A DNA stretch of 64,000 bases from CAVVYV01 sp963818205. Its GTDB lineage: Bacteria; Actinomycetota; Thermoleophilia; Solirubrobacterales; 70-9. This document shows positions 1-8,551 of the stretch, in pieces. The stretch spans positions 372,001 through 436,000 of the forward strand of contig CAWFRG010000009.1 in the NCBI GenBank assembly GCA_963818205.1. The letters are read 5' to 3'. A program made the position numbers and the translations under genes. The notes under the pieces are model-generated. The model was not told the origin of the DNA. It searched no databases and saw only the letters and a program-made list of their open reading frames with translations. Position 1 is the first letter of the stretch; each line of letters starts with the position of its first letter.

Positions 1-1161
1 GACGATCAGGTTGAAGAGCCGGGTCGAGAAGTTGATCCGCGAGGCCTGCGCGAGCAGGGTCGGCGGGGCGAAGTCGTTGAAGCGCGAGATCACCTCGGCG
101 CCGAGCGCCTGCTTCGACTCCTTCAGCCCGTCCATCGCCTCGCGCACCACCCGCAGCCGCCTCACCGGGTCGTCGACGTAGACGGGGAGCGGGCCGCGCA
201 TCGCGGCGATCCGGTTGCCGAGCTGGCCGCGCTCGTCCTCGGCGCGGATCGAGACCGGCACCAGCGCCCGCAGCTCCAGGCCCTCGGTGCGGATCCCGCG
301 GCGGTGCAGCCAGCGCCGCAGCGCGCCGCTGACGACCGCGAGGACGACGTCGTTGACGGTGCCGCCGAGCGCGTCCTTGATCCGCTTGAAGTCCTCGAGC
401 TCGGCAGCGCGCCCAGATGAAGCGCCGGTGGGAGCCGATCTCGGCGTTGAGCGGGACGTCGGGGGCGGGGTTGGCGAAGTTCCAGGCGACCTCGCCGAGC
501 GCCTCGGCCGACTCGGCGACCCTGCCGGGCGGCCCTCAGCGGGTGCGCCGCGGCGCGCAGGGCCCGCCCGGCGAGCCTGAACGGGACCTCGGCGAGCTCG
601 GCCGCTCCCCGCGCCGCCAGCTCGGCGGAGGAGGGGGCGGCTGCGGCACCCACGCCTCGTCCGGCTCGATCGTGCTCGGGGACCGGCTTCAGGTCGAAGA
701 GCACGGTCGCGATGTCGACCCCGGAGACGCCGTCGACGAGGGCGTGGTGGGTCTTGGTGATGATCGCGAAGCGGTTGCGCTCCAGGCCCTGGACCAGCCA
801 CAGCTCCCAGAGCGGCTTCGAGCGGTCGAGCGGCTGCGAGAAGACGCGCCCGGCGATGTTTCGGAGCTGCTCCTCGGAGCCCGGGGCGGGCAGCGCGGAG
901 TGGCGCACGTGGTAGGTCAGGTTGAAGGTCGGGTCGTCGACCCAGAACGGCCTGCCGGTCTCGAGCGGCGGCACGCGAGCTTCTGGCGGAAGCGCGGCAC
1001 CAGGTGCAGCCGGCTCCGCACGTGCTCGAGCAAGTCGTCGTAGCGCGGCGGCGGGCCCTCGAAGATGAGCACCGCGCCGACGTGCATGTGGCGTCCGAGC
1101 TCTCGTTGGTCAGGAACGAGGCGTCGATCGCGGTCAGCCGGTCGAGGTGTCCCTGTGTCAC
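1..1161 (-). CDS. Wax ester synthase / diacylglycerol acyltransferase (WS/DGAT), frameshifted, C-terminus outside window
   Basis: Acyl-CoA-dependent acyltransferase making wax esters or triacylglycerol, membrane-associated. The N-terminal part reads DRLTAIDASFL then MHVGAVLIFEG; the catalytic HHxxxDG motif is present as HHALVDG in the block near 700-760; further on, GGTVNDVVLAVVSGALRRWL is the family's conserved second motif, followed by FAPPTLLAQASR near the window edge. The GTG at 1161-1159 starts MTQGHLDRLTAID, the usual N-terminus. The frame breaks at about 1096 (one C short), about 975 (one G short), about 550 and about 415, so no single frame covers the gene. Since the protein motifs survive on both sides of each break, assembly error is likelier than decay. 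Divergent from ispH with 54 bp between starts. Confidence 0.85.
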   Translation of the reverse strand, partial: MTQGHLDRLTAIDASFLTNESSDATCTSARCSSSRARRRATTTCSSTCGAGCTWCRASARSSRAAARDRQAVLGRRPDLQPDLPRAPLRAARPGLRGAAPKHRRARLLAAARPLEAALGAVAGPGPGAQPLRDHHQDPPRPRRRRLRGRHRDRALRPEAGPRARSSRTRRGCRSRPLLRRAGGAGSGRARRGPVQARRAGPARRGAPAEGRPAGSPSRPRRSARSPGTSPTPPPTSRSTPRSAPTGASSGRAAELEDFKRIKDALGGTVNDVVLAVVSGALRRWLHRRGIRTEGLELRALVPVSIRAEDERGQLGNRIAAMRGPLPVYVDDPVRRLRVVREAMDGLKESKQALGAEVISRFNDFAPPTLLAQASRINFSTRLFNLIV

Positions 1162-1215
1162 GATTGCAGTCCGCTAGCCTAGCCGCGAGCGACGGGACCA
1201 CCGCGGTACGCTTCG

Positions 1216-2201
1216 GTGAAGGTGTCGCCCCTCTCCGTGGACAATCCCGCGGGGCCCAGCGGGTCCTGCTCGCGGCGCCGCGCGGCTACTGCGCGGGCGT
1301 CGATCGGGCCGTGGAGACGGTCGAGCGCGCGCTCGATCTCTACGGCGCGCCGGTCTACGTGCGCAAGGAGATCGTCCACAACAAGCACGTCGTCGAGGAG
1401 CTCGAGAAGCGCGGCGCGATCTTCGTCGAGGAGGCGACCGAGGTCCCCGAGGGTGAGATGGTCGTCTTCTCGGCCCACGGGGTGGCTCCGAGCGTGCACG
1501 AGAACGCCGCGAAGCGCCAGCTGCGCACGATCGACGCCACCTGCCCGCTGGTGACCAAGGTCCACGTCGAGGCGCGCCGGTTCGCCGAGCAGGGCTACAC
1601 GATCATCCTGATCGGGCACGAGGGCCACGAGGAGGTCGAGGGGACGATCGGCGAGGCGCCGGCCAGCGTCGTCCTCGTCCAGACCGAGGCGGAGGTCGAG
1701 GCCCTCGAGGTGGACGATCCCGGCCGGATCGCCTACATCACCCAGACCACCCTCTCGGTCGACGAGACCAGCGCGATCATCGCGGCGCTGAAGAAGAAGT
1801 TCCCGAAGATCACCGGCCCGAAGACCGACGACATCTGTTACGCGACCACCAACCGCCAGATGGCGGTCAAGGAGCTCGCCCGCGAATGCGAGCTGGTCCT
1901 GGTGATCGGCTCCACCAACTCATCCAACTCGAATCGCCTGGTCGAGGTCGCCCGCGAGCACGGCGCCCGTTCCCACCTGATCGACAACCACCTGCAGGTG
2001 GACGAGTCCTGGCTCGACGGGGTGGAGACGGTGGGGATCACCTCCGGCGCCAGCGCTCCCGAGGAGCTGGTCGAGCGCCTGGTCACCTACTTCCGCGAGC
2101 GCGGCGCCTCCGACGTCTCCGAGCTGCGGACCGTCGACGAGGACGTCCGCTTCATGCTCCCGTCCGAGATCCGGCAGGACCTGGCGGCCGCCTCGGGCTG
2201 A
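1216..2201 (+). CDS. ispH: 4-hydroxy-3-methylbut-2-enyl diphosphate reductase (IspH), one probable frameshift near the start
   Basis: Last step of the MEP isoprenoid pathway: reduces HMBPP to IPP and DMAPP with a [4Fe-4S] cluster. All three cluster cysteines are seen: GYCAGVDRA, DATCPLV and DDICYATTNRQ. The substrate loop GHEGHEEVEGTIGE and the late SSNSNRL motif are also present. Length about 328 residues is normal. I chose the GTG at 1216 (MKVSPLSVDNPAG) because the frame holding the body of the protein has no start codon close upstream of the conserved VLLAAPRGYC; adding one G in the run at 1250-1253 joins the two frames. Without a frameshift the start would be a GTG/TTG near 1155-1166. 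Confidence 0.93.
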
Positions 2202-2209
2202 AGTCCCCT

Positions 2210-3034
2210 TCAGGCCGGGGGCGCGGCGGCGAACTGAACGGAGTAGATGCTCACCCCCGGGGAGGCCTCGAGCGCGAGTGAGTGCCGCTCGGTGCGCTGG
2301 TGAGCGATGAGCTCGTAGAGGCCAGGGTGGGAGACCGCGATCGGGTCCAGCCGGACGCCGTCGAGGCGGGCGATGATCTCGCCTCGCCCGTCGAGCGCGG
2401 CGTAGGCCCCGCCCCCCTCGTAGTCGAGCTCGAGCGGCTCGGCCTGCGGCTCCGGTCGCCAGGGCCGCTCCGGCCCTCCACCCGGGAAGAGCTCGGGCGT
2501 CGGCGCCACCACCCTGGCGCCGGGGGCGTCCGAGGGCCGAAGCGGCTCCAGCGGCGGCGGCAACTCGTGGCCGTTCGGGGTGGCGTCCCGGAGGGCCTCC
2601 TGAATCGCCTCCTCGGTTGCCAGGTACTCGCCCTCCCCGAGGTGGTACCAGCGAAGCGCCCCGCCGCGGCCCCAGAGGAAGAGGGCGGGCCAACCGTGCG
2701 GCTCGTATTCGCGCCAGATCCGCATCTCGGGATCGAGGGCGACGGTCCAGCCGATCCCGAGCCTCGGCAGCGCCTCGGCCACCGCGGTGGCCGCGCGGGT
2801 GAATGGGAAACGCGGTGAGTGCACACCGAGCACCGTCAGCCCCGCCTCCCGGTAGCGCTCCCGCCAGGCGACCAGATAGGGGAGGGCCCGAACGCTGTTC
2901 AGCTGGGCGAAGTCGAAGAAGTGGACCAGCGCCGGTCCCGCCGCCAGCGCCCGCTCGAACTGGGGCGGCTCGCCGACCCAGTCGGTGTCGGGGGGAAAGG
3001 GGGGAGGGGCGATGTCGGCGCGCGGAGGGCGCAA
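2210..3034 (-). CDS. Thioredoxin-fold protein lacking the CxxC motif (DipZ/TlpA-like)
   Basis: About 274 residues. The first half reads as a redoxin: a strand with ALVHFFDFAQLNSVRALPYL, a helix and strand with GLTVLGVHSP, then GWPALFLWGRGGALRWYHLGEGEY, matching the thioredoxin-like region of DipZ/TlpA proteins including the cis-Pro position (WPALF). The usual CxxC is replaced by AQLNS, so classical dithiol oxidoreductase chemistry is not expected. The second half is beta-rich, ending SIYSVQFAAAPPA, and resembles the C-terminal module of DipZ. TTG at 3034 is chosen because longer starts would overlap the divergent gene at 3102. Convergent with ispH, 8 bp apart. No signal peptide is seen with this start. 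Function unknown. Confidence 0.7.
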   Translation of the reverse strand: MRPPRADIAPPPFPPDTDWVGEPPQFERALAAGPALVHFFDFAQLNSVRALPYLVAWRERYREAGLTVLGVHSPRFPFTRAATAVAEALPRLGIGWTVALDPEMRIWREYEPHGWPALFLWGRGGALRWYHLGEGEYLATEEAIQEALRDATPNGHELPPPLEPLRPSDAPGARVVAPTPELFPGGGPERPWRPEPQAEPLELDYEGGGAYAALDGRGEIIARLDGVRLDPIAVSHPGLYELIAHQRTERHSLALEASPGVSIYSVQFAAAPPA

Positions 3035-3101
3035 GCGCGCGGAGCATCCCAGGTATGCTCGTCGCCGTCCCAATGGCAGCGATCGAGAGAGGTGAGCCGG
3101 C

Positions 3102-3719
3102 GTGAGCGAAGCGGTGTGGCAGAGAATCGAAGAGAGTCGAGCTCGGCACAACGTGCTCGAGCACCCCTTCTATGTCCGCTGGTCGGCCGGTGAGCTCAGC
3201 GCCGAGGAGCTCGCCCGCTACGCGGGCCAGTATCGCCACGCCACCGAGGCGATCGCCAAGCTCTGCGCCGATGCTGCCGAGTCCGCTCCCTCGGCCCACC
3301 GGAGTGAGATCGAGGACCACGCGGACGAGGAGCAGGCCCACATCAAGCTCTGGGATGACTTCGTCGAGGCGGCCGGCGGCGAGATCGGCGCCGAGCCGAC
3401 CGCCGAGACAGCCGACTGCGTTCGGGTCTGGACCGAGCCGAATGGCTACCTGGCCGCGCTGGCGCGGCTCTACGCGATCGAGAGCGGCCAGCCCGAGATC
3501 TCGCGAATCAAGCGCGAGGGGCTGGCGCAGTTCTACGGAATCGATGGCGGGCCGGGCAGCGAGTACTTCGAGGTCCACGAGCGCAGCGACGATGCCCACG
3601 CGGAGGAGTCGAGGCGTCTGATCTCCGAGGAGATGGATCCCGCCGACGAGGACGCGATCGTCGAGGCGGCCGAGTCCGCCTTCCGCGCCAACTGGCGGCT
3701 GCTCGACGGCGTCAGCTGA
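3102..3719 (+). CDS. CADD/PqqC-like haem-oxygenase-fold diiron protein
   Basis: All-helical protein of 205 residues. N-terminal HPFYVRWSAGELSAEELARY is typical of the TenA/PqqC/CADD superfamily. Likely metal ligands are seen as HADEEQAH (about residues 73-80) and, late in the chain, YFEVHERSDDAHAEE. CADD from Chlamydia is a self-sacrificing enzyme in p-aminobenzoate synthesis and other members are diiron oxygenases; which applies here cannot be told. GTG start preceded by a GAGAGG ribosome-binding site about 7 bases upstream. Followed after 16 bp by a small membrane protein. Confidence 0.8.
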   Translation: MSEAVWQRIEESRARHNVLEHPFYVRWSAGELSAEELARYAGQYRHATEAIAKLCADAAESAPSAHRSEIEDHADEEQAHIKLWDDFVEAAGGEIGAEPTAETADCVRVWTEPNGYLAALARLYAIESGQPEISRIKREGLAQFYGIDGGPGSEYFEVHERSDDAHAEESRRLISEEMDPADEDAIVEAAESAFRANWRLLDGVS

Positions 3720-3735
3720 ACGCGGCCGGGGCGGC

Positions 3736-3924
3736 GTGCGGGCTCGCGACCGCGCCATCGGGATCGTTCTCGGGATCGTGCTCGGGCTGGCGGTGGTCAT
3801 CCTCTTCCTCTTCCTCGGCAGCCGCAGCACGATCGACACGCCCGACATCTCGGGGGACTCGCCCGTGGAGCAGACGACGACCGCGACGACACCTACGCCG
3901 GAGCCGGAGCCCGCACAGCCCTAG
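3736..3924 (+). CDS. Small single-pass membrane protein
   Basis: 62 residues: a short basic N-terminus (MRARDRAIG), one hydrophobic helix (IVLGIVLGLAVVILFLFLG, about residues 9-27) and an outer tail rich in Thr, Pro and Glu. This N-in anchored, Thr/Pro-rich build is shared with the 4606-5028 protein. No family recognised. GTG start 16 bp after the preceding stop suggests cotranscription with the diiron protein. Confidence 0.55.
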   Translation: MRARDRAIGIVLGIVLGLAVVILFLFLGSRSTIDTPDISGDSPVEQTTTATTPTPEPEPAQP

Positions 3925-3937
3925 AATTTCCTGACTC

Positions 3938-4541
3938 ATGAGGTCAACTTCGATCATCGCCCAGCGCCTCCGCCTCGCCTCGCTGCTCGCCCTCGGGTCC
4001 TTCGGCCTTCATCAGCTGCGTTACCTGCTCGCCTACGGCGGCGACTCGGGACAGGCGCTGGCGGAGCAGGGCCACGATTACCTTGCCTCGGCGCTGCCGG
4101 TGCTGGCGGCGCTGGCGCTTGCGGCCCTGCTCGCGACCGTTCTGCGGGTCCGGCTGGGCGCCGGTTTAAGCGACACCCCATGGTCGCGGCGGATCCTCCT
4201 CTGCGCCGCCGCCCTGCTGACGATCTATACGGGACAGGAGCTACTCGAGGGGATGCTCGCGGCCGGCCATCCCGCCGGGGCGGCGGCGCTCCTCGGAGGC
4301 GGCGGTTGGCTCGCTCTGCCGCTCGCCCTCGTTGTCGGCTCCCTTGTCGCGGTCGCCGCGCGACTGCTCGAGAGGATCGAGGTTGCCCTCTCGCTGCGCC
4401 TGCCCCGGCGCCTCGCCGATCGGGCGCCGCGGGTCCACGGGGACGCCCGTGGCGAAGCGCCGCGCCAACCCACTTTCATCCCCGCTCGCCTTCGGCCTCG
4501 CGCGTCGGCCTCCTCCGGTCCTGGTCCAGACCGGATTCTGA
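3938..4541 (+). CDS. Polytopic membrane protein, unknown function, probable frameshift near its C-terminus
   Basis: About 200 residues with four hydrophobic stretches: LASLLALGSFGLHQLRYLLA, ALPVLAALALAALLATVL, ILLCAAALLTIYTGQELLEG and LALPLALVVGSLVAVAARLL. The initial frame would run on to 4657 and overlap the strong ribosome-binding site and start of the next gene. Switching frame near 4440 gives a more natural tail (PVAKRRANPLSSPLAFGLAR) ending at a TGA at 4541, leaving a clean spacer. I therefore prefer a frameshift, by inference only. Precedes a cupredoxin-like protein and a large membrane protein. Confidence 0.5.
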
Positions 4542-4590
4542 TTTCGTTCGCCGGCAGCCGCGCAGCGTGCGGGCCGGCGGGCGATGACCT

Positions 4591-4597
4591 AAGGAGG
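4591..4597 (+). promoter_or_regulatory. Strong Shine-Dalgarno sequence for the cupredoxin-like gene
   Basis: AAGGAGG eight bases before the ATG at 4606. It fixes the start of that gene and argues against the upstream reading frame continuing through it. Confidence 0.7.
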
Positions 4598-4605
4598 CAT
4601 TTCGG

Positions 4606-5028
4606 ATGCAATCGACGACTGCGAGGATTGGGCTGCTGGCGGCGCTGGTCGCCGTAGCGGTGGTCCTGTTCATCGTCCTCAGCGGGGACGACGACAACGA
4701 CAGCGAGACGACCACCACCACAGCCCAGACCACGACCGAGGCCAACGGCCAGCCCGCGGGCCCTCCGGTGATCACGGTCCGGAACGGGAAGCCGGTGGGC
4801 GGCGTCCAGGACCTCAGCTTCAACAAGGGTGACCAGGTTCGGTTCGAGGTTCGGCTCGACCAGCCCGCGGAGGAGGTCCACGTCCACGGCTACGACATCG
4901 AGGAGCCGGCGGCCACCAGCCCGGTCCGCTTCAGCTTCCCCGCTGACATCGACGGCGTCTTCGAGATCGAGCTCCACACCGAAGGCGGGGGCGAGTTCGA
5001 GATCGCGGAGCTGACGGTCAATCCCTAG
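4606..5028 (+). CDS. Membrane-anchored cupredoxin-like protein
   Basis: 140 residues. An N-terminal anchor (IGLLAALVAVAVVLFIVLSG) is followed by a Thr-rich linker and a beta domain with KGDQVRFEVRLDQPAEEVHV, HGYDIEEPA and DGVFEIELHTEGGGEFEIAE. This is the pattern of the EfeO-type cupredoxin-like family (PF13473). His residues at VHVHGYD and LHTEG could bind a metal, but no Cys/Met of a classical type-1 copper site is seen. An excellent ribosome-binding site, AAGGAGG, lies at 4591-4597, eight bases before the ATG. The next gene starts 7 bp downstream, so the two are probably cotranscribed. Confidence 0.75.
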   Translation: MQSTTARIGLLAALVAVAVVLFIVLSGDDDNDSETTTTTAQTTTEANGQPAGPPVITVRNGKPVGGVQDLSFNKGDQVRFEVRLDQPAEEVHVHGYDIEEPAATSPVRFSFPADIDGVFEIELHTEGGGEFEIAELTVNP

Positions 5029-5034
5029 CTCGGG

Positions 5035-6510
5035 ATGAGCTCGCGCAACCTGAAGACGGTGATCGGCCCGGGTCCGGCGGCGGTTTTTGTGGCCGCCGTC
5101 TGTGCCGGGTCGGTCGCCGTCCTCGGTTTCCCCGACGCCGCCTCGGCTCACGCCCTGGTCGGCCGCCAGGACCTGCCTGTTCCCGCCTGGCTCTTCGCCT
5201 GGGGGGCGTCGCTGGTCCTGATCGTCTCCTTCGGGCTGCTCTCGGTCGCCTGGACCAAAGCCCGCCTGCAGACGGAGGATTGGCGGCCGCTGTCCCCGTG
5301 GCTGTCGGCGGTCCTGCTCAACCCGATCACCCAGCTCCTCTGCGGGCTGGCCGGCGTCGGCCTGCTCTTCCTGGTCGTCTACGCCGGCCTCGAGGGGACC
5401 GAGGACGCGATTCGCAACTTCGCGATCATCTTCGTCTTCTACACCTTCTGGCTGGGGCTGGTCGTGGCGAGCGTCCTCCTCGGGGACGTCTTTCGAGCCT
5501 TCAATCCCTGGCGGGCGATCGGGCGTGCGTTCTCATCGGCCTTCCGGCTGATCGCCGGCCAATCGGCGCCCTCGCCGTTCACCTACCCGGAGCGCCTGGG
5601 GCGCTGGCCCGCGGTCGTTGGGGTGATCGGCTTCGTCTGGCTGGAGCTGATCCACAGCGCGGGAGTGGCACCGGATCCGGGGGACGTGGCCAGGGCCACC
5701 CTCGTCTACAGCGCGATCACCTTCGTCTGCATGGCGCTGTTCGGAGTCGAGGAGTGGATCGAGCGCGGGGAGGCGTTCTCGGGGTACTTCGGCATGTTCT
5801 CCCGGCTCTCGGTGTTCGAGGCGCGCGAGGGCCGGCTCGGTCGCCGCCGGTTCCTCAGCGGGGCCCCCTCATGGCCGTCAGTGCCGGGCTCTGCGGCGTT
5901 GGTGCTCGCCTCGATCGGGGTGACCAGCTTCGACGGGGCACAGGAGGGAGCGCTGAAGTCAGCGATCACCTCGACCTTCAACAACATCCACGACGTCGGC
6001 TTCGGCACGATCGCCACCTTCCGGATCACCAACAGCCTCTGGCTGGCGGTCGTCCTTGCCGGTGTCGGCCTTCTCTACTGGGTCGGCATCCGCGGCATGC
6101 ACACGGTCAGCGGCTCGCCCCGGGCGCGGGAGCTGGCGCGCTCCTTCGCCCACACCCTGATCCCGATCGCGCTCGCCTACATCGTCGCCCACTACTTCAG
6201 CGCCTTCGTCTACCAGGAGCAGGCCCAGTTCACCTACATCCTCTCCGACCCCCTTGGCGACGGCTCCGATCTCTTCGGCACCGCCGGGGGCGGGATCGAC
6301 TACGGGCTGATCAGCTCGAACGCGATCTGGTACGTGCAGGTCGGGGCGCTCGTCGTCGGCCACGTCACCGCCCTCACCCTCGCCCACGACCGCGCCCTGG
6401 CGGTCTACGGGGACGTGCGCTCGGCGACCCGCTCGCAGTACTTCATGCTTGCGGTGATGGTTGCCTTCACCTGCTTCGGGCTTTTCCTCCTTTCCCAGGC
6501 CAACGCCTGA
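5035..6510 (+). CDS. Large polytopic membrane protein (family often annotated as fenitrothion hydrolase)
   Basis: 491 residues with an N-terminal signal-like segment ending AASAHALVGRQDLPVP, then roughly ten hydrophobic helices, e.g. WLFAWGASLVLIVSFGLLSV, LCGLAGVGLLFLVVYAGL, FYTFWLGLVVASVLLGDVF and FMLAVMVAFTCFGLFLL. Recurrent aromatic/acid motifs include LGDVFRAFNPWRAIGRA and AHYFSAFVYQEQAQF. Actinobacterial homologues are commonly named after a Burkholderia fenitrothion hydrolase, but no hydrolytic motif is recognisable and the true role is unclear. The short 7 bp spacing after the cupredoxin-like gene suggests a joint envelope or metal-related function. Confidence 0.7.
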   Translation: MSSRNLKTVIGPGPAAVFVAAVCAGSVAVLGFPDAASAHALVGRQDLPVPAWLFAWGASLVLIVSFGLLSVAWTKARLQTEDWRPLSPWLSAVLLNPITQLLCGLAGVGLLFLVVYAGLEGTEDAIRNFAIIFVFYTFWLGLVVASVLLGDVFRAFNPWRAIGRAFSSAFRLIAGQSAPSPFTYPERLGRWPAVVGVIGFVWLELIHSAGVAPDPGDVARATLVYSAITFVCMALFGVEEWIERGEAFSGYFGMFSRLSVFEAREGRLGRRRFLSGAPSWPSVPGSAALVLASIGVTSFDGAQEGALKSAITSTFNNIHDVGFGTIATFRITNSLWLAVVLAGVGLLYWVGIRGMHTVSGSPRARELARSFAHTLIPIALAYIVAHYFSAFVYQEQAQFTYILSDPLGDGSDLFGTAGGGIDYGLISSNAIWYVQVGALVVGHVTALTLAHDRALAVYGDVRSATRSQYFMLAVMVAFTCFGLFLLSQANA

Positions 6511-6511
6511 G

Positions 6512-6964
6512 TCATTCCTCGGCGAGCTTCTGGATCGCGACCCCGAGCCGTTGCGCCTCGATCCCTCCGCCCTCGAGGATCACCACCACGTTCGCCGCCC
6601 GGTAGCAGAGGAGGTCGGCGGACGCCCGGCAGGTCTTCATCCCCTCGTCGGCGGCGTCTGAGCTCTCGTAGACGCCCAGGGAGCCGCCCCCGTGCTCGTG
6701 CCCATGCTCCTCCTCATCGCGGGGCTCCTCCTCGTGCCCGGCGGGCTCCTCGCCCGAGAGCGGCTCGAGGTGGACGGCGTAGAGGTCCTTGTTCTCGTCC
6801 TCGGTGTGGAGCGGCTCGCCCAGGGTCAGCGCGACCCCCTGCTCGTTCACGTCGGCGATGAACTCGCTGGCGCCCAGGGTTCTCTCCTGTGAGCAGCTCG
6901 ACGCCGCGATCGCCAGCGCCGCGGCCGGCAGCGCCGCCAGCTGTCCCCTCGTCTTGCCCCTCAT
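6512..6964 (-). CDS. Putative lipoprotein with an acidic His-rich segment
   Basis: 150 residues from ATG 6964. A signal sequence MRGKTRGQLAALPAAALAIA ends in ASSC, a plausible lipobox. Then comes ASEFIADVNEQGVALTLGEPL, followed by a Glu/His-rich stretch (EEHGHEHGGG, about residues 90-105) that could bind metal ions. The C-terminal part, LLCYRAANVVVILEGG, holds two cysteines. An in-frame ATG at 6985 is an alternative start. Convergent with the 5035-6510 gene (1 bp gap) and divergent from the small CMQC protein. Family not recognised. Confidence 0.65.
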   Translation of the reverse strand: MRGKTRGQLAALPAAALAIAASSCSQERTLGASEFIADVNEQGVALTLGEPLHTEDENKDLYAVHLEPLSGEEPAGHEEEPRDEEEHGHEHGGGSLGVYESSDAADEGMKTCRASADLLCYRAANVVVILEGGGIEAQRLGVAIQKLAEE

Positions 6965-6998
6965 CGCCACGGTCCAGGCTGGCATACTGGCTGCGCTC

Positions 6999-7169
6999 AT
7001 GTGCATGCAGTGCCTCGCCACGGCGACCACCACTCTTGGGGTTGCGAGCGGCTTCCGGGCCTGGCTCGCCGCCACCCGCCCGGTCTGGATGACGCCGCGC
7101 CGGATGCGTATCGCGACGGCTGCGCTGCTCACCCTGGGCGTGCTCGCGGCGGGCGTCCGCCCCGCTTAG
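6999..7169 (+). CDS. Small hydrophobic protein with a CMQC motif
   Basis: 56 residues beginning MCMQCLATATTTLGVASGFR with a CxxC-like pair at residues 2 and 5, then RAWLAATRPVWMTPRRMR and a hydrophobic end ATAALLTLGVLAAGVRPA. Short proteins opening with this cysteine pair and one or two membrane segments are frequent in actinobacteria, but their role is unknown. The start lies 34 bp from the divergent lipoprotein start. Coding status rests on composition only. Confidence 0.45.
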   Translation: MCMQCLATATTTLGVASGFRAWLAATRPVWMTPRRMRIATAALLTLGVLAAGVRPA

Positions 7170-7244
7170 TCCCGCCTATCTCGCCTGACACAGGGGTTGC
7201 AGCCCGGACCAGGGAACGGGGTCTGGGGGCTCGAATCGGAGGGG

Positions 7245-8165
7245 ATGGGCAGAGAACCTCGGAGCACGACGCCCGCTCCCATCTGGCTGGGCTTGGGGGC
7301 GGCTGCGTTGTTGCTCGCCGCCGGCGCTCTCGGGGCGGCCTCGGCCTGGGCGCAGGGGCAGGAAACCGCCACCGTCGCCAGCCCGGAGGCTGTTGCGGCC
7401 GCCCCGCCGGGGGGTGGCACGGTCGCCCCGGGAAACCCGCAGATCAGCGCCGTGGGCTGCCTCAGCCGCTGCATCGGGCCCGCCACCGGCATCGTCCGCT
7501 CCAGGGTGAGAGTTACCGGGAGCGAGCTCGGCAACACGGTCCTCGTCTCCTTCCCCGGCACTGACGGCAAGCGCGCCAAGGACCGTTCCCCGGTGGTCAA
7601 GCCGAGCGGCGCGGTGCTCGCCAAGGTGCCCGCCGAGGCCACCACCGGTCCGATCCGGGTCGCCGACTCCTTCGGCCAGTTCCGTGACTCGGCGACCACC
7701 TTCGGGGTCGGCACCAGGGCGCAGCTACGGGCGGCCCGGCTGGGATTCATCTTCCCGGTTCGAGGGCCGCACAGCTTCGGCGGATCCGACGCACGCTTCG
7801 GCGCTCCCCGCGACGGCCACCTCCACCAGGGCCAGGACGTGGCCGCTGCTTGCGGAACGATCCTCGCGGTGGTCCACGGCGGGATCGTCAAGGCAAACGG
7901 CTTCCAGGCCGCGGCCGGCAATTACGTGGTCATCGACGGTGCGGACGTGAAGCAGGACTACGCCTACATGCACCTCCAGGGACCCTCGCCCCTGGCGATC
8001 GGCCAAGTCGTGACCACCGGCCAGAAGGTCGGCAAAGTCGGCACCACCGGCCACTCGACCGGCTGCCACCTGCATTTCGAGCTCTGGGTCGGGGCTGGCT
8101 GGTACACCGGCGGCGGCCCGATCGACCCCTTGCCGCTACTGCAGTACTGGGACAGCTACTCCTGA
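7245..8165 (+). CDS. Secreted M23-family peptidase with an N-terminal TIG-like domain
   Basis: Cell-wall endopeptidase of 306 residues from ATG 7245 (GGAGG just upstream; a TTG at 7197 would give a longer N-terminus). A membrane/signal segment IWLGLGAAALLLAAGALGAA ends near AWAQ. Residues about 60-165 form an Ig-like fold of TIG type (SRVRVTGSELGNTVLVSFPG). The catalytic LytM domain has HLHQGQD (HxxxD zinc ligands) and HLHFEL. A second M23 peptidase (57190-57741) shares the catalytic wording, including HQGQDV, AACGT and GCHLHFELW, but lacks the TIG-like part. Confidence 0.88.
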   Translation: MGREPRSTTPAPIWLGLGAAALLLAAGALGAASAWAQGQETATVASPEAVAAAPPGGGTVAPGNPQISAVGCLSRCIGPATGIVRSRVRVTGSELGNTVLVSFPGTDGKRAKDRSPVVKPSGAVLAKVPAEATTGPIRVADSFGQFRDSATTFGVGTRAQLRAARLGFIFPVRGPHSFGGSDARFGAPRDGHLHQGQDVAAACGTILAVVHGGIVKANGFQAAAGNYVVIDGADVKQDYAYMHLQGPSPLAIGQVVTTGQKVGKVGTTGHSTGCHLHFELWVGAGWYTGGGPIDPLPLLQYWDSYS

Positions 8166-8215
8166 GGGTTGATGGGGGTTAGGCGCGTGGTGCGTGGATA
8201 ACCCACATCAGCCCT

Positions 8216-8425
8216 CTAGGACTCCTCAATCGGCGCGTCGAGCGCCTTCCAGTCGGCCTCGCTCGCGAACTTGGTCAGCTTGGAGCCGTTATGCGTCGCG
8301 CGAAACGCGTACCGCACGCTCTGCTTGCCCGTCTTGGTCGTGCTCTCGTAACGGACCTTGCGCACCTCGGACTCCGGTACCTGCACCTTCTCTCTCTTCT
8401 TCACGTCGTAGAACTCGATGCTCAT
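8216..8425 (-). CDS. Small conserved protein of unknown function
   Basis: 69 residues, soluble and Lys-rich: MSIEFYDVKKREKVQVPESE, then VRYAFRATHNGSKLTKFASE. Short proteins with this opening occur in unrelated bacteria without known role. AT-richer codons than its neighbours hint at transfer. The stretch 8426-8551 upstream holds no other gene. Confidence 0.6.
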   Translation of the reverse strand: MSIEFYDVKKREKVQVPESEVRKVRYESTTKTGKQSVRYAFRATHNGSKLTKFASEADWKALDAPIEES

Positions 8426-8551
8426 CTTTCCTCCTCTGTCGTCGTCCCCGTGTGAGAGCGCTGCTCGCCGCTCTACCAGGCATACGGCCAGCCCTCAACA
8501 TAGCCATCTGCTCGGCGGCCACCATGCTCAGGCTTGTGTCGATTGCCACTT

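Noticed and set aside
1920..3848. 642-residue minus-strand open frame across ispH and its neighbours
   Set aside because: Arg/Gly/Pro-rich composition without motifs and overlap with three well-supported genes; a GC-driven shadow frame.
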